Source: Mesorhabditis belari (lineage: Eukaryota; Nematoda; Chromadorea; Rhabditida; Rhabditidae). Taken from it: a stretch of 64,000 bases of DNA. Positions 19,032 to 29,163 of the stretch are shown piece by piece. Below the pieces are notes generated by a model that saw only the letters and a program-made list of their open reading frames with translations, was not told where the DNA came from and did not search any database. The position numbers and the translations under genes were made by a program. The number at the start of each line of letters is the position of its first letter. Position 1 is the stretch's first letter. Location: positions 310,001 to 374,000 of the forward strand of contig CAUEEP010000901.1 of the NCBI GenBank assembly GCA_958450365.1, written 5' to 3'.

Positions 19032-19080
19032 TGCAGCCATGTCCGAGTGGTTAAGGAGTTGCTTTTAAGTAGAAATCAAA
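19032..19080 (+). pseudogene. tRNA-Ser 5' half
   Basis: 'gcagccatgtccgagtggtt' begins a tRNA-Ser-like 5' half that diverges in the anticodon region and has no 3' half. Similar halves occur at 24411, 27736, 35940-35990 (minus), and 49688. Confidence 0.75.
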
Positions 19081-19483
19081 AAGATATTTTTTCTTTTGGA
19101 AAAACTCGGCTTTTCTTTGAACATTGTTATCATTTTTTTGGCTTTTTAGCAAAAATGGAAAAGAAATTTTCTTGGAAAAGAAGGCCTATTTGTGAATGCA
19201 CACAGTTCAATCTTTAATCTTATTCTTCCATTTATTTTTCAATAAATATTTATTAGCTGGTTTAAAAGGTGATAATTGCGGGAATTGTGAAAAATTGTAC
19301 GACCAGGTGAAAGAGGTGGAATGGCCAAAAGCGCCTCCGACAAAATTTCACCTTTTCTTTCAAGCTTTCAGTTTTTATAGTTCAGAGATTAAGCTGGATA
19401 AACGGGGAAAAGCTCTGCCAGACAGCTCAAGCCTGGCTAGGCCAGTGCGCAAATAAATCGGGAAATCGATACTTCAATTGTAG

Positions 19484-19612
19484 AGTATCGGAGCAATTTT
19501 CGAGTTCTACGTCTGTTTCCTGTGTTGTCCAAAGCTGTACACGCCTCGCTACATGGGATCAACACACGGATTTTTGAGTAATCACTTCGGAGTGTCCACA
19601 TTCTATCAACAG
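19484..19612 (+). pseudogene. Isolated chemoreceptor exon 2
   Basis: A 129-nt exon nearly identical to exon 2 of the copy at 24763-27173 (25180-25308), with its splice sites. The upstream 18924-19480 matches that copy's 5' flank (tRNA-Ser, half tRNA-Ser, 'ggtttaaaaggt...'), but exon 1 has been deleted between 'caccttttctt' and 'caagctttcag'. Directly downstream the sequence switches to an oppositely oriented fragment. Confidence 0.85.
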
Positions 19613-19658
19613 GTATTTCAAATTGTTAAATGACCAATGGAAATTGGTCATTGACTAC

Positions 19659-20155
19659 CTTGTACTGATGGGATCTCGATATTCAACACGAGACAACTCG
19701 CCATCCAACAAGCTGGAATCAAATAACAAACGGAACACGGCAAAATCTAAACAATGAGTGTTTTTGTGGAGACATTGACGCATCGCCTACTTGCAATTGA
19801 ACTCCGATCAAATATTTCTTGATCTTTTGCGCATTCTGATGTGAGATTAGTTTTGAAGTGATTTGATAAACCATAATCGAGCAAGAGATCAAATTCCAAA
19901 TAACAAGAAATGGAATAAAAAAAGCAAGAAAAAGCAGAAAATTGAATGCCCATTTTTTCGATTTATCAACATAGAATAAGGCAAAAGCTGTTTCTTGATC
20001 GTGAAGACTCACGAATTTTGGATTATCCTCAAATTTCATTAGATACAGATAAGATTATTTGCTTTAGAATACTCACAATTAAGAATTGCAAAGCATTCGC
20101 TTTTGGATCTTGTTCAGCTTTCATCTTGAATTGAGTAAAAGTTACTGTTATTGCA

Positions 20156-20191
<36 letters not shown>

Positions 20192-20324
20192 ATGAAAGAA
20201 AAGAAAGAAACGAGTTTTGTGAGAGCTTGTAACTCGTTCCATTCAACAAAATGTTGTTCACTCGAAAATATGCTAAATGTCCACAAGAAATGAGAAGCGT
20301 TCCCATTAGGATGAAAGTGAGCCA
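19659..20324 (-). pseudogene. Chemoreceptor fragment: exons 3, 4 and 5 only (copy 2)
   Basis: Exon 3 (20324 to about 20082), exon 4 (20027-19791) and the TM6 exon (19746-19659) are close relatives of copy 6 at 29164-31972. Exon 4 is open (ENPKFVSLHDQETA...). Exon 3 is interrupted by an 'aaataaat' expansion that shifts the frame relative to the TM3 part. Exons 1, 2, TM7 and the tail are absent. Confidence 0.82.
20153..20192. repeat. 'aaat' microsatellite inside a receptor exon
   Basis: About ten AAAT units lie within exon 3 of the fragment at 19659-20324, where copy 6 has only 'aataaataaac'. The expansion changes the reading frame. Confidence 0.9.
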
Positions 20325-20330
20325 CTGAAA

Positions 20331-20825
20331 TCTATGACAGTCAAGATGAGAATTTTTGTGCTCTTTTCTGTTTATTTCCTTCTTTTAAAGGCATTTTAAG
20401 AATTTTAAGGAACAAGAGCATTTTAAGGCTAAAAATGAAGAATTCATTACACCCAAGAAATCGGTTTTCTTTCAAAGAAACTTTGTGTTTATCTTGTGTT
20501 GTTATTTGTGTTGCAAAACTCAATAAACAACAACAACCAAAAAAAGAGGCAGCCATCAGTTCAGCTCGACTCAAATAACAACTTACAATGGTTTTCGAAA
20601 AAAGTGTCAACTTTTTGTAAGATTACCGTAAGCTGTCGTAAGCTGTCTTTTTGATCGAAACTATCTTCTTTTTTTGCGCATTTTGACAAAATCAAATGAA
20701 ATATAGATAAATTGAATCAAAATAATGATAAGAGGACAATTCAGAGACGAAATTTGAGACAAAAAAAAAGAAACATCAAGCAATCCTATTTTCTTATTGC
20801 AAAGAATTACGCTAATACCTATTGG
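20331..20825. repeat. Uninterrupted copy of the repeat split at 12.4 kb
   Basis: The left part matches 12184-12400 and the right part matches 13404-13690, without the Tc3-like transposon between them. This gives an empty-site comparison for the insertion at 12427-13390. Confidence 0.75.
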
Positions 20826-21010
20826 ATTGGTGAATTGAGAACTGCCGGCTATTGTCATATGTGACAGTTTGGGCACTTTCTTCAAAAGAAACCCATTTTG
20901 GTGTCAATGGAAAAGTTGTAGAGAATCAAAAATCAAGCTTATATCCAAATTTTCAGAAAGATACACTTAGTAGTTTCGCTTAAAATGCAAGTTTTGTGAA
21001 AATTCGTAAA
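20820..21010. mobile_element. Half of a mariner-type MITE (family C)
   Basis: 'ttggattggtgaattgagaa' then 'ctgccgg' corresponds to the left end of the complete element at 54647-55174, and the following 'gaaacccattttggtgtcaa' matches its interior. No right end is present. Confidence 0.7.
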
Positions 21011-21162
21011 TTTGGCATTTCTTGAAAACCAGTCTGGAGGGACAATAAATTGGTTAAAAAGAACCTATTTCTTGGGAGTACTCCCAGCCTACGGTAGCTT
21101 TTTTGAAGGCGCAATGTTTAGGACTTTCCTTTTTCCTGGCATACTCTAGCTTTAAACCCCAC

Positions 21163-22692
21163 TTTGAACAATCGGTATCTCAATATCGAACACGAGACAA
21201 CTCGCCAACCAGCAACATGGAGTCAAATAACAAATTACACAAGGAGAGATCTAAATTCAAAATCTCAATCCATCTTTGGACCAACCTGTAACTGAACCCC
21301 CAATCAAATATTTCTTGATCATTTGTGCATTTTGTTGAGAGATCATTTTCGAAGTGATTTGAAAGATCATCATAGAACAAGAGGTGAAATTCCAGGTCAA
21401 CATAGTGATCATGAAAACCGAGACAGTTTTGAGAAACAACGATCCCCACATTTTTCCCTTGTCCACCAAATAGAGGCTGGCTGCGGTTTGTGGATCGTGT
21501 AAGCCGACGAATTGAGGGAAATCCTAAGAATTTTGTCTATTACCAGTTGAATCTATTACCAGTACTCATAATTGAGTAATTTTCTATTCCTGTAAAACCA
21601 AAGGTCTGCAGTAAAGCCAGAGCAGATCAAGCGAGGCAAGACTGGACCAGATCATCTGGCATTTTGGTTTGGCTTGGCTTGGCCTGGAAAATCAGCCCTA
21701 GAAACAGTTCAGATCAAATCTAGGCTTGATTTCTGCTTGATTCAGGACCTGGCTTTTTGTTTGACCTTTAAAACCTTGCTCACAATGAGAACTTGACTCA
21801 CAAGAAGAAATTGTTTCGCATTTTCCACTGGATCTTGCTCAGTTGTGATTCTAAATTGAATAAAGGTGACCAATGCAATTCCTTGAATGTAAAATAGTAG
21901 AATTAGAACAATGAAATGATTGTGCGAAAGTTTGAAACTAGTGCCATTTATCAGAATGCTATTCGCACGAAAATATGACAAATGACCACATGATACGAGC
22001 AAAACGCTCAGCAAAACGTAGCCCATCCACTAAAATTTTCTTTTTATTTGTTATTTTGTGCTTATAGTGGGGAAATCGCCTTTTCTGGAGCACTAACGAC
22101 TGCTTTGAGTCCACCAGAAATGATACGTTTCCACAAAAGCAAAGTACGCAGATTTATCTTGATTTTATTGGGTTGGTGAAGCTTTGGCCAGCTTTGGCCT
22201 AGATTTAGAACAGAATTCAGGTGCTGGTCAAAGTCAATTAAAAACGGAAAGCGTTTTCTGTTTATCTAACTAGAAGTTGCGATGAACAGTTGGGCTTATG
22301 AGATTGCGATTGGGAAATCAAATTGAGAAATCAAATTGCGAAAGCAGGAACGGCAAAGAAGGTGGGAGATTTGTAAGCTCGTCAATGCTATCTCTTTGAA
22401 AGTCGTAAGATGGCGAGATCAAGTTGAACCTATTTCAAGCAGGCCAAGACTTAACTGGCCCAGAAATTTTCGTTTTCTGGCCTATGTAATAAAACTAGAA
22501 GTTTGTCGATTTCTCATTTCTCACCAAATGAATCAACAAATGTATCCGATATTCGCCCATCTTCTTACTCGTTTTGAACAAAACCATATAAAGGCCAAAA
22601 AAATTGAGAAAAAAAGAGACAGGTCCCATAAAGTGATACATTTTTATCAAATTAAACGACGAATTTGAATAGTAATCGATTGAATCCGACAT
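21163..22692 (-). pseudogene. Chemoreceptor pseudogene (copy 3)
   Basis: Closest to copy 1. Exon 1 (22692-22525), exon 3 (22029-21802), exon 4 (21523-21286) and TM6 exon (21250-21163) keep their splice sites and most coding sequence. Exon 4 is 238 nt instead of 237 because of one extra G in 'attgggggttcag', which shifts the frame before the end of the exon. Exon 2 and the TM7 and tail exons were not found. Confidence 0.82.
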
Positions 22693-23314
22693 TTATGAGT
22701 AAGAAATGAGTTTGCGGTAGAAAAGAAATGAATTGAATTGAAAGATTTTTGGGGAAAGATTTCAGATTCCAGCTGCACTTCGCTCATTGAACTCAAAAAA
22801 AATGAAAAGAAAATTGCGAACTCTGAAAGGCAATTAAAAGTGTGCCCTACCGTAATCTCGCTCAGTCTATGCCATAAATCAAATATGGGGGCTACCCAAA
22901 TTCCATTACAACTATTGGGTTGTCCAGTTATGAATGGTCAGAAGAAAAAAGTAATAAGTACTCTATAGTCTATTTGTTACGATTTTCGACTACACTTCGT
23001 ATTTTGTCGTAAAATTTACACATTTTAACATTTAACATTTGAAAGCCATAAATAGGGTTTTTTTTATGGTCAAATACAAAGTAGTATGGTGGGGAAAAGT
23101 AGCAACTATTCCAAATTCCATTACAATATCTTTTTGCCAACTTGTCAGCATATTGTAACGTACAAATTTTAATTAGCTGAATGATTTGCAATATTGAAAA
23201 CCATTCTTATTGCTTAGAAAAACTTATTGGCTAACAGTTTATCGTGGAATTGTTTTAATTTTAGTGAAAGCTTTGATCTTAAGAACGCTTCAGATAAGAC
23301 TTTTGATTTACAGT

Positions 23315-23690
23315 AACACGTGTGGCTGACTGGTTAAGTGTCTTTTATCTTAATCGGAAGGTCGAGGGTTCGAACCCCACATGCGACATGGTCACCCCCC
23401 TTCGGATTTCCTTTCCTTCGGGTTGAGAGGTTTTCTGGAGGGCAGTCTGGTGGTTGTGGCCCCAGTTCTTTAAAGTGACAAGCCACTCCTTCATCGTCAT
23501 CTTCCCTTCACCACCAAAAAAGCTATTTAGTTCCCCATTGAGCTTATGGTTAGGGAGCCGTCTGTCATGACGTGGGTTAAGTTAAGATATAGCCTAGTAT
23601 TGTGTGTGTCGTTGTATTGTGATTGATATATTTCGTGTATGCGATAAATTCACCACTGGTAGCCCCAGTCGGTATTTTTTTTTTACAGTA
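23315..23690 (+). mobile_element. tRNA-headed SINE
   Basis: The head has A box 'tggctgactggttaagtg' and B box 'gggttcgaacccc', then about 300 bp of unrelated body ending in 'gtagccccagtcggta' and a T run. Short flanking 'ttacagta' occurs on both sides. The flanking host sequence ('gaattgttttaattttagtg') also occurs on each side, so the region was duplicated as well. Head, body and simple tail fit a SINE; a family name is not claimed. Confidence 0.75.
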
Positions 23691-24157
23691 TTGAAAACCA
23701 TTCTTATTGTTTAGAAAAACTGCTAGACTAATGGTTTATCGTGGAATTGTTTTAGTTTTAGTGAAAGCTTTGATCTTTTCAATGAAAATTCAAGAAAACA
23801 ATTCGAGAAACAATTCGATAAGCATTTAATTCTAGAACAAATAAAAACGAGTTGAAAATAAATATTTTACAATTTCTTGAACAAACACCAGCTTTCAAAA
23901 TCGCCCCTTTGTAAGCCTTTCTCTCTCCTGCCACGATGTGCAGCTGAATGATTTACAATATTGAAAACCATTCTTATTATATAGAAAAACTGCTAGACTA
24001 ATGGTTTATCGTGGAATTGTTTTAATTTTAGTGAAAGCCCTGATCTTTTCAATCAACTCGAGAAGTATTTAAATTGAACAAATCTTTGAAAAAATTTGAC
24101 CAATCAACCTTCGAAGGACGGCCCTTTGTAGCCCCTTTTTGCACACCTTATCAGCGT

Positions 24158-24239
24158 GCAGCGATGTCCGAGTGGTTAAGGAGTTTGACTCGAAATCAAA
24201 TGGGCTCTGCCCGCGTAGGTTCGAATCCTGCTCGCTGCG
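24158..24239 (+). tRNA. tRNA-Ser(CGA)
   Basis: 82 nt, same sequence as 18924-19005: acceptor GCAGCGA/TCGCTGC, CTCGAAA anticodon loop, long variable arm. It lies near the outer end of the left arm of the large inverted duplication; its mirror partner is 36185-36266. Confidence 0.93.
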
Positions 24240-24410
24240 AAACTTTTGGCTTTTTGTTAATGTTATTGCTTTTGGAAAACGAAGTTTATTTATGTATCGG
24301 AAAAGGACATTGATGCTTTGAAAGAAACATTTATTTGACTCTTAGCAAACAATAAGAGAAACAACCCTTTGCAAAAGTATCCCTTTGTAATTCTTTTCCT
24401 GCAAGGGATG

Positions 24411-24480
24411 TGCAGCCATGTCGGAGGGGTTAAGGAGTTGCTTTTAATTAGAAATCAGAAAAATGTTTTTTCTTTTGGAA
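24411..24480 (+). pseudogene. tRNA-Ser 5' half
   Basis: 'gcagccatgtcggaggggtt' resembles the half tRNA at 19032 with extra changes in the D arm. No 3' half is present. Confidence 0.7.
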
Positions 24481-24762
24481 AAACTCGGTTTTTCTTTGAG
24501 CATTGTTATCATTTTTCGGCTTTTTGGCAAAAACGCTCTTGGAAAAGAAAGTTTATTTGTGAATGCACGCAGTTTAATCTTTAATCCTATTCTTCCATTC
24601 ATCAATAAATATTTATTAGCTGGTTTAAAAGGTTATAATTGTGGGAATTGGTTTTTGTGAAAAATTGTACGAACAGGTGAAAGAAATGGCCAAAGGCGAC
24701 TCCGACAACATTTCACCTTTTCTTCAATTTCATTGGAGATTCTTGTCGGAAATCTTGTCAGA

Positions 24763-27173
24763 ATGTCGGAGCCATTAATCGATTACTATGCAAATCCATA
24801 TTTCGATCTGCTTACTCTTTATCATATAATGGGTCCTTTTTCTTTCATTCTCAATTCTTTTGGTCTTTACATGGTAGCGTTTAAAACAAGCAAGACAATG
24901 GGCGAGTATCGGATTCATTTGTTGATTCATTTGGTGAGGAAAACTACAGAAAACCTAGTACTTAACTACTAAACATTTGAAATTTTTAATTTTTAAAGGA
25001 AATCTTCAAGCTTTCAGTTTTTATTTTCAGTTTATAGCAAGCTTTCAGCTTTTATAGTTAAGAGATTAAGCTGCAGAAACGGGAAAAGCTCTGCCAGAGA
25101 GCTCAAGCCTGGCTAGGCCAGTGCTCCAATAAATCGGGAAATCTCTGCTTCCTTTAACAAATCGATACTCCAATTGTAGAGTATCGGAGCAATTTTCGAG
25201 TTCTACGTCTGTTTCCTGTGTTGTCCAAAGCTGTACACGCCTCGCTACATGGGATCAACACACGGATTTTTGAGTAATCACTTCGGAGTGTCCACATTCT
25301 ATCAACAGGTATTTCAAATTATTAAATGATCAATGGAAAACACTCATTCGTTCGCGTTTTCCGCTGCGGAATAAATGCCATTCAGGGCGCTTCGGGATGG
25401 GTTTATCGGAGGGATCGGGATGGGATGAGTTCATCGGATTCATGGAAGGAACGCGCATAGTTTAAAGGGCTCATGTACAGTAGAAAAAGAGAAGACAAAT
25501 TAAAGAGGAAACAGAGAACGCAAAAAGAAACAGAGAACAGAATTCTTTTAGTCGAGCGCACAAAACGACTTTTTAGCACAATCATTTCTTTCAAATGGCT
25601 AAAATTAACGTACCCCATATTAAGCTTTGCCCCTTTTTAAAAATGGACCTAAAAGTCAGATTCCCCATAGCCGAAAACCCTCAAGAGCAAAATAGCTGAA
25701 TACAAACGGACAGACAGACGTCTCTTTTGCTTTATATAGCTTTATATTACTGTAACTTAAAAGTGAGTAACTTGACAGATCTATCCTAACATGAACTTAC
25801 AATATAAACAATATTATTCTAGTGGATTTGCTTCATTCTGATCGGTTTCCTGTTGGCCTCTTGCGGGGAATTGTCGCATTTCCGTGCGAACAGTATCCTC
25901 ATCAATGGCACTTGTTATAAACTCTCGCATTCCCATTTTATCTGCATAATTGCTTTCTTATATTTCTTGATTCTCTCAGTGATCACTTTTACTCAATTCA
26001 TGATGAAAAATGAACAAAACGGGATCGAGAATGCGAAGGAATTCTTGGTTGTAAGTTTGATTTTGGTGATTGATTCAAAACTGACTATGAGCTAGATTTT
26101 CGAAGCCAAGAAGACCGTTTACAAGCAGATCTTTCTCATCATCACAAAGTTGAGAATCTAGCTTGATTTCAGGATTACCCAATCTTCGAAAGTCTCCACT
26201 CGGCGAGCACGATGTCCACCCTCTACTTGGTCGACAAAAATCTCACCTATGGCTCGTTTTTCCTGATCCTCGTCTCCGTCTGGATGCTAATTGTCGTATT
26301 TTGGAATGGTGTCTCTTGTGCAATGATGGTTTTTCAAATCTACTCAAAGCTATGCTCAAGACATAATGCGAAGAAAATCAAGAGATACTTGTTAAACGTT
26401 CAACTACAAGTTAGCTATAGCTCTTAAAGCTTTAAATCTTTGCTTAAAGATCTCTCCTTGTGTAATCTGTTATCTTTTGCCTTGTTGCTGGCTAGCGAGT
26501 TGTCTTGTTTTTAATATCGAGATAGCGATTTGTCAAGGTTTGTGTCGGAAAGGATTTGGCGATGAAAAGCTGCAAAGCGTCTCTTTGTAATCCTTTCTCT
26601 AGCCTCCAATCAGAGTGCAGCGATGTCCGAGTGGTTAAGGAGTTTGACTCGAATCACTCCGAGCTATCTAAATTCAAAGGTCCTTTATGCAAAGATATCG
26701 TTAAAGTGATCTCTGCCCGCGTAGGTTCGAATACTGCTCGCCGCGAATTCTTTTAGCCAAATCTCTTTCAGAGTTGAGAATAGGCTAAGAGCTTGTAATT
26801 CACATGTCTCATTTGTGTTGAAAGCAAGAATTGTTCTAAAAGCTTAGGTTTTCACCTAACTTTGCAAAGTTCTTCTACTCTTTGACTCTATATTTTCAGT
26901 TCTCAACGATTTAAGCTGTTATATGACACAAATCCAAAGTCCGTTGAGTATGTTGGTTTTATTTTACATCAATGCCGACTATCGAAATTATCTTTTCAAT
27001 CTTTTCGGGAAAAAGACGGTTACAACGGTGAATGGTGAGGCTGAACTATCAAGGAACTTGTGAAACAATTGAAAATGAGCAAAGAAAAGCAGAAAATTTT
27101 AGTACCAACCGTTTCCACGATGACCGCCATCCGCACCACTGTAAGAATGATGGCGCCAACTTCGAGAAGTTGA
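24763..27173 (+). CDS. Seven-transmembrane chemoreceptor, SRH/SRI type (copy 4)
   Basis: Seven exons, 352 aa: 24763-24933, 25180-25308, 25823-26050, 26173-26409, 26450-26537, 26900-27034, 27103-27173. The start is ATG of MSEPLIDYYANPYFD. TM1 GPFSFILNSFGLYMVAFKTS; TM2 exon with CCPKLYTPRYMGSTHG; TM3 with SCGELSHFRANSIL; TM4 LYFLILSVITFTQFMM; TM5 FFLILVSVWMLIVVFWNG; TM6 PCVICYLLPCCWLASCLVFN; TM7 IQSPLSMLVLFYINADYR; Ser/Thr-rich tail of about 25 residues. Phases close only when the TM6 exon is included. Intron 2 carries the dispersed repeat also seen at 711; intron 5 carries a tRNA-Ser copy with an insertion. This is the left arm partner of 32790-35616, with nearly identical protein. Confidence 0.85.
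26617..26745 (+). pseudogene. tRNA-Ser(CGA) copy with about 50-nt insertion after the anticodon
   Basis: The 5' half is intact through CTCGA. About 58 nt (starting 'atcactccgagctatctaaa') then replace the 3' strand of the anticodon arm, after which 'ctctgcccgcgtaggttcga' resumes. The acceptor 3' strand is TCGCCGC instead of TCGCTGC. The position recalls a tRNA intron, but the anticodon stem cannot reform, so a pseudogene is more likely. A related copy is at 33213-33356. Confidence 0.7.
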
Positions 27174-27566
27174 GCTTAGCTGAAAGATGGAATATATTCA
27201 AGCATCAAGAATAAACAATAAACGTTTTTCCCTTTCAAAGGTTTATGCACAAGTTTTTCCATCAAAGATATCTCAGCATTGGAAACACAAACACTCATCA
27301 ACAGATCTAACTCATTTCTGTACTTTTAGTGCCAGCAATTTTGCATTACCGGCATTTTTCTGATTATAAGCTAGACCAAGAATTGGTATTTTCAATGCTC
27401 TCTAGATAAACATACTGTATTTCCTATTGATCAGCTCTATTAGAAGGAGGAATATTCGGTTTTAAAGAAATTTTTGGCTTTTTGTTAAAAATGTTATTGC
27501 TTTTGGAAACGTAGTTTATTTGTGTATCGGAAAAGAACATTAATGCTTTGAAAAAAAAACATTTAT

Positions 27567-27603
27567 TGGACTCGCGACTCGGTTCGAATCCTGCTCGCTG
27601 CAA
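27567..27603 (+). pseudogene. tRNA-Ser 3' half
   Basis: 'ggttcgaatcctgctcgctg' at 27582 is the T arm and acceptor 3' strand of the tRNA-Ser copies, without a 5' half. Confidence 0.7.
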
Positions 27604-27735
27604 AACTTTTGTTTTTTTTTAATGTTATTGCTTTTGGAAAAGAACATTAATGCATCGAAACAAGATTTGTTTCAAACAATAAAACGAACAACCCTTTGCA
27701 AAAGTATCCCTTTGTAATTCTTTTCCTGCAAGGGA

Positions 27736-27790
27736 TGTGCAGCCATGTCGGAGGGGCTAAGGAGTTGCTTTTAAGTAGAAATCAGAAATA
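27736..27790 (+). pseudogene. tRNA-Ser 5' half
   Basis: 'gcagccatgtcggaggggct' followed by 'aaggagttgcttttaagtag', like the copy at 24411. It precedes the truncated receptor at 28095. Confidence 0.7.
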
Positions 27791-28094
27791 TGTTCTTGCT
27801 TTTGGAAAAACTCAGTTTCTCTTTGAACATTGCTATCATTTCTCGGCTTTTTGGCCAAAAAACGCTCTTGAAAAAGAAGATTATTTGTGAATGCACGCAG
27901 TTTAATCTTTAATCCTATTCTTCCATTCATTTTTCAATAAATATTTATTAGCTGGTTTAAAAGGTTATAATTGTGGGAATTGGTTTTTGTGAAAAATTGT
28001 ACGAACAGGTGAAAGAAATGGCCAAAGGCGACTCCGACAACATTTCACCTTTTCTTCAATTTCATTGGAGATTCTTGTCGAAAATCTTGTCGGA

Positions 28095-28942
28095 ATGTCG
28101 GAGCCATTAATCGATTACTATGCAAATCCATATTTCGATCTGCTTACTCTTTATCATATAATGGGCCCATTCTCTTTCATTCTCAATTCTTTTGGTCTTT
28201 ACATGGTAGCGTTTAAGACAAGCAAGACAACGACTTTTTAGCACAAAATTTTCTTTCAAATGACTAAAACTACCGTAACCCATATTAAACTTTGCCCCTT
28301 TTTAAAAATGGACCTAAAAGTCAGATTCCCCATAGCCGAAAACCCCCGAGAGCAAAATAGCTGAATACTTTGCCTTTTTAACGATAGAGCAAATGTAATT
28401 ACGGAGTGTCGCGTTTGTGCACAGACAGACGTCTCTTCTGCTTTATATAGAGTAGATTACTGTAAATTAAAAATGAGTAAAAATGAGTACAGAGCTATCC
28501 TATCGTGATCTTACAATATAAAGAATATTATTCTAGTGGATTTGCTTCATTCTGATCGGTTTCCTGTTGGCCTCTTGCGGGGAATTGTCGCATTTCCGTG
28601 CGAACAGTATCCTCATCAATGGCACTTGTTATAAACTCTCGCATTCCCATTTTATCTGCATAATTGCTTTCTTATATTTCTTGATTCTCTCAGTGATCAC
28701 TTTTGCCCAATTCATGATGAAAAATGAGCAAAATGGGATCGAGAATGCGAAGGAATTCTTGGTTGTAAGTTTGATTTTGGTGATTGATTTAAAACTGACT
28801 ATGAGCCAGATTTTCGAAGCCAAGAAGACCGTTTACAAGGCAGATCTTTCTCATCATCACAAAGTTGAGAATCTAGCTTGATTTCAGGAGTACCCAATCT
28901 TCGAAAGTCTCCACTCGGCCAGCACTCTCTACTTGATCGACA
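28095..28942 (+). pseudogene. Chemoreceptor pseudogene (copy 5)
   Basis: Exon 1 starts with MSEPLIDYYANPYFD but is cut at about 28230 ('aagacaagcaagaca') and joined to intron-2 repeat sequence, so exon 2 is lost. Exon 3 (28537-28764) is intact. Exon 4 starts at 28888 (EYPIFESLHSAS) and breaks off at about 28942, where duplicated exon-3 and intron sequence follows. Very close in sequence to the copy at 24763-27173. Confidence 0.85.
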
Positions 28943-29163
28943 AATTTGATTTTGGTGATTGATTTATTCTTGATTCTCTCAGTGATCACTTTTGCTTTTT
29001 GGCAATCTTTTAACTTTTTTGTAAAAATGTTAAAAGATCTCTTTCATTCATTTTCAATGAAGATTTATCCGGTTTGAATGGTGAGAATTGTGGGCATTGC
29101 TGGTCGCGGCGACTCTCACAAAACTCGTCGAAACTGGGCCATTCACTGAAAGAAGAAATGCGT

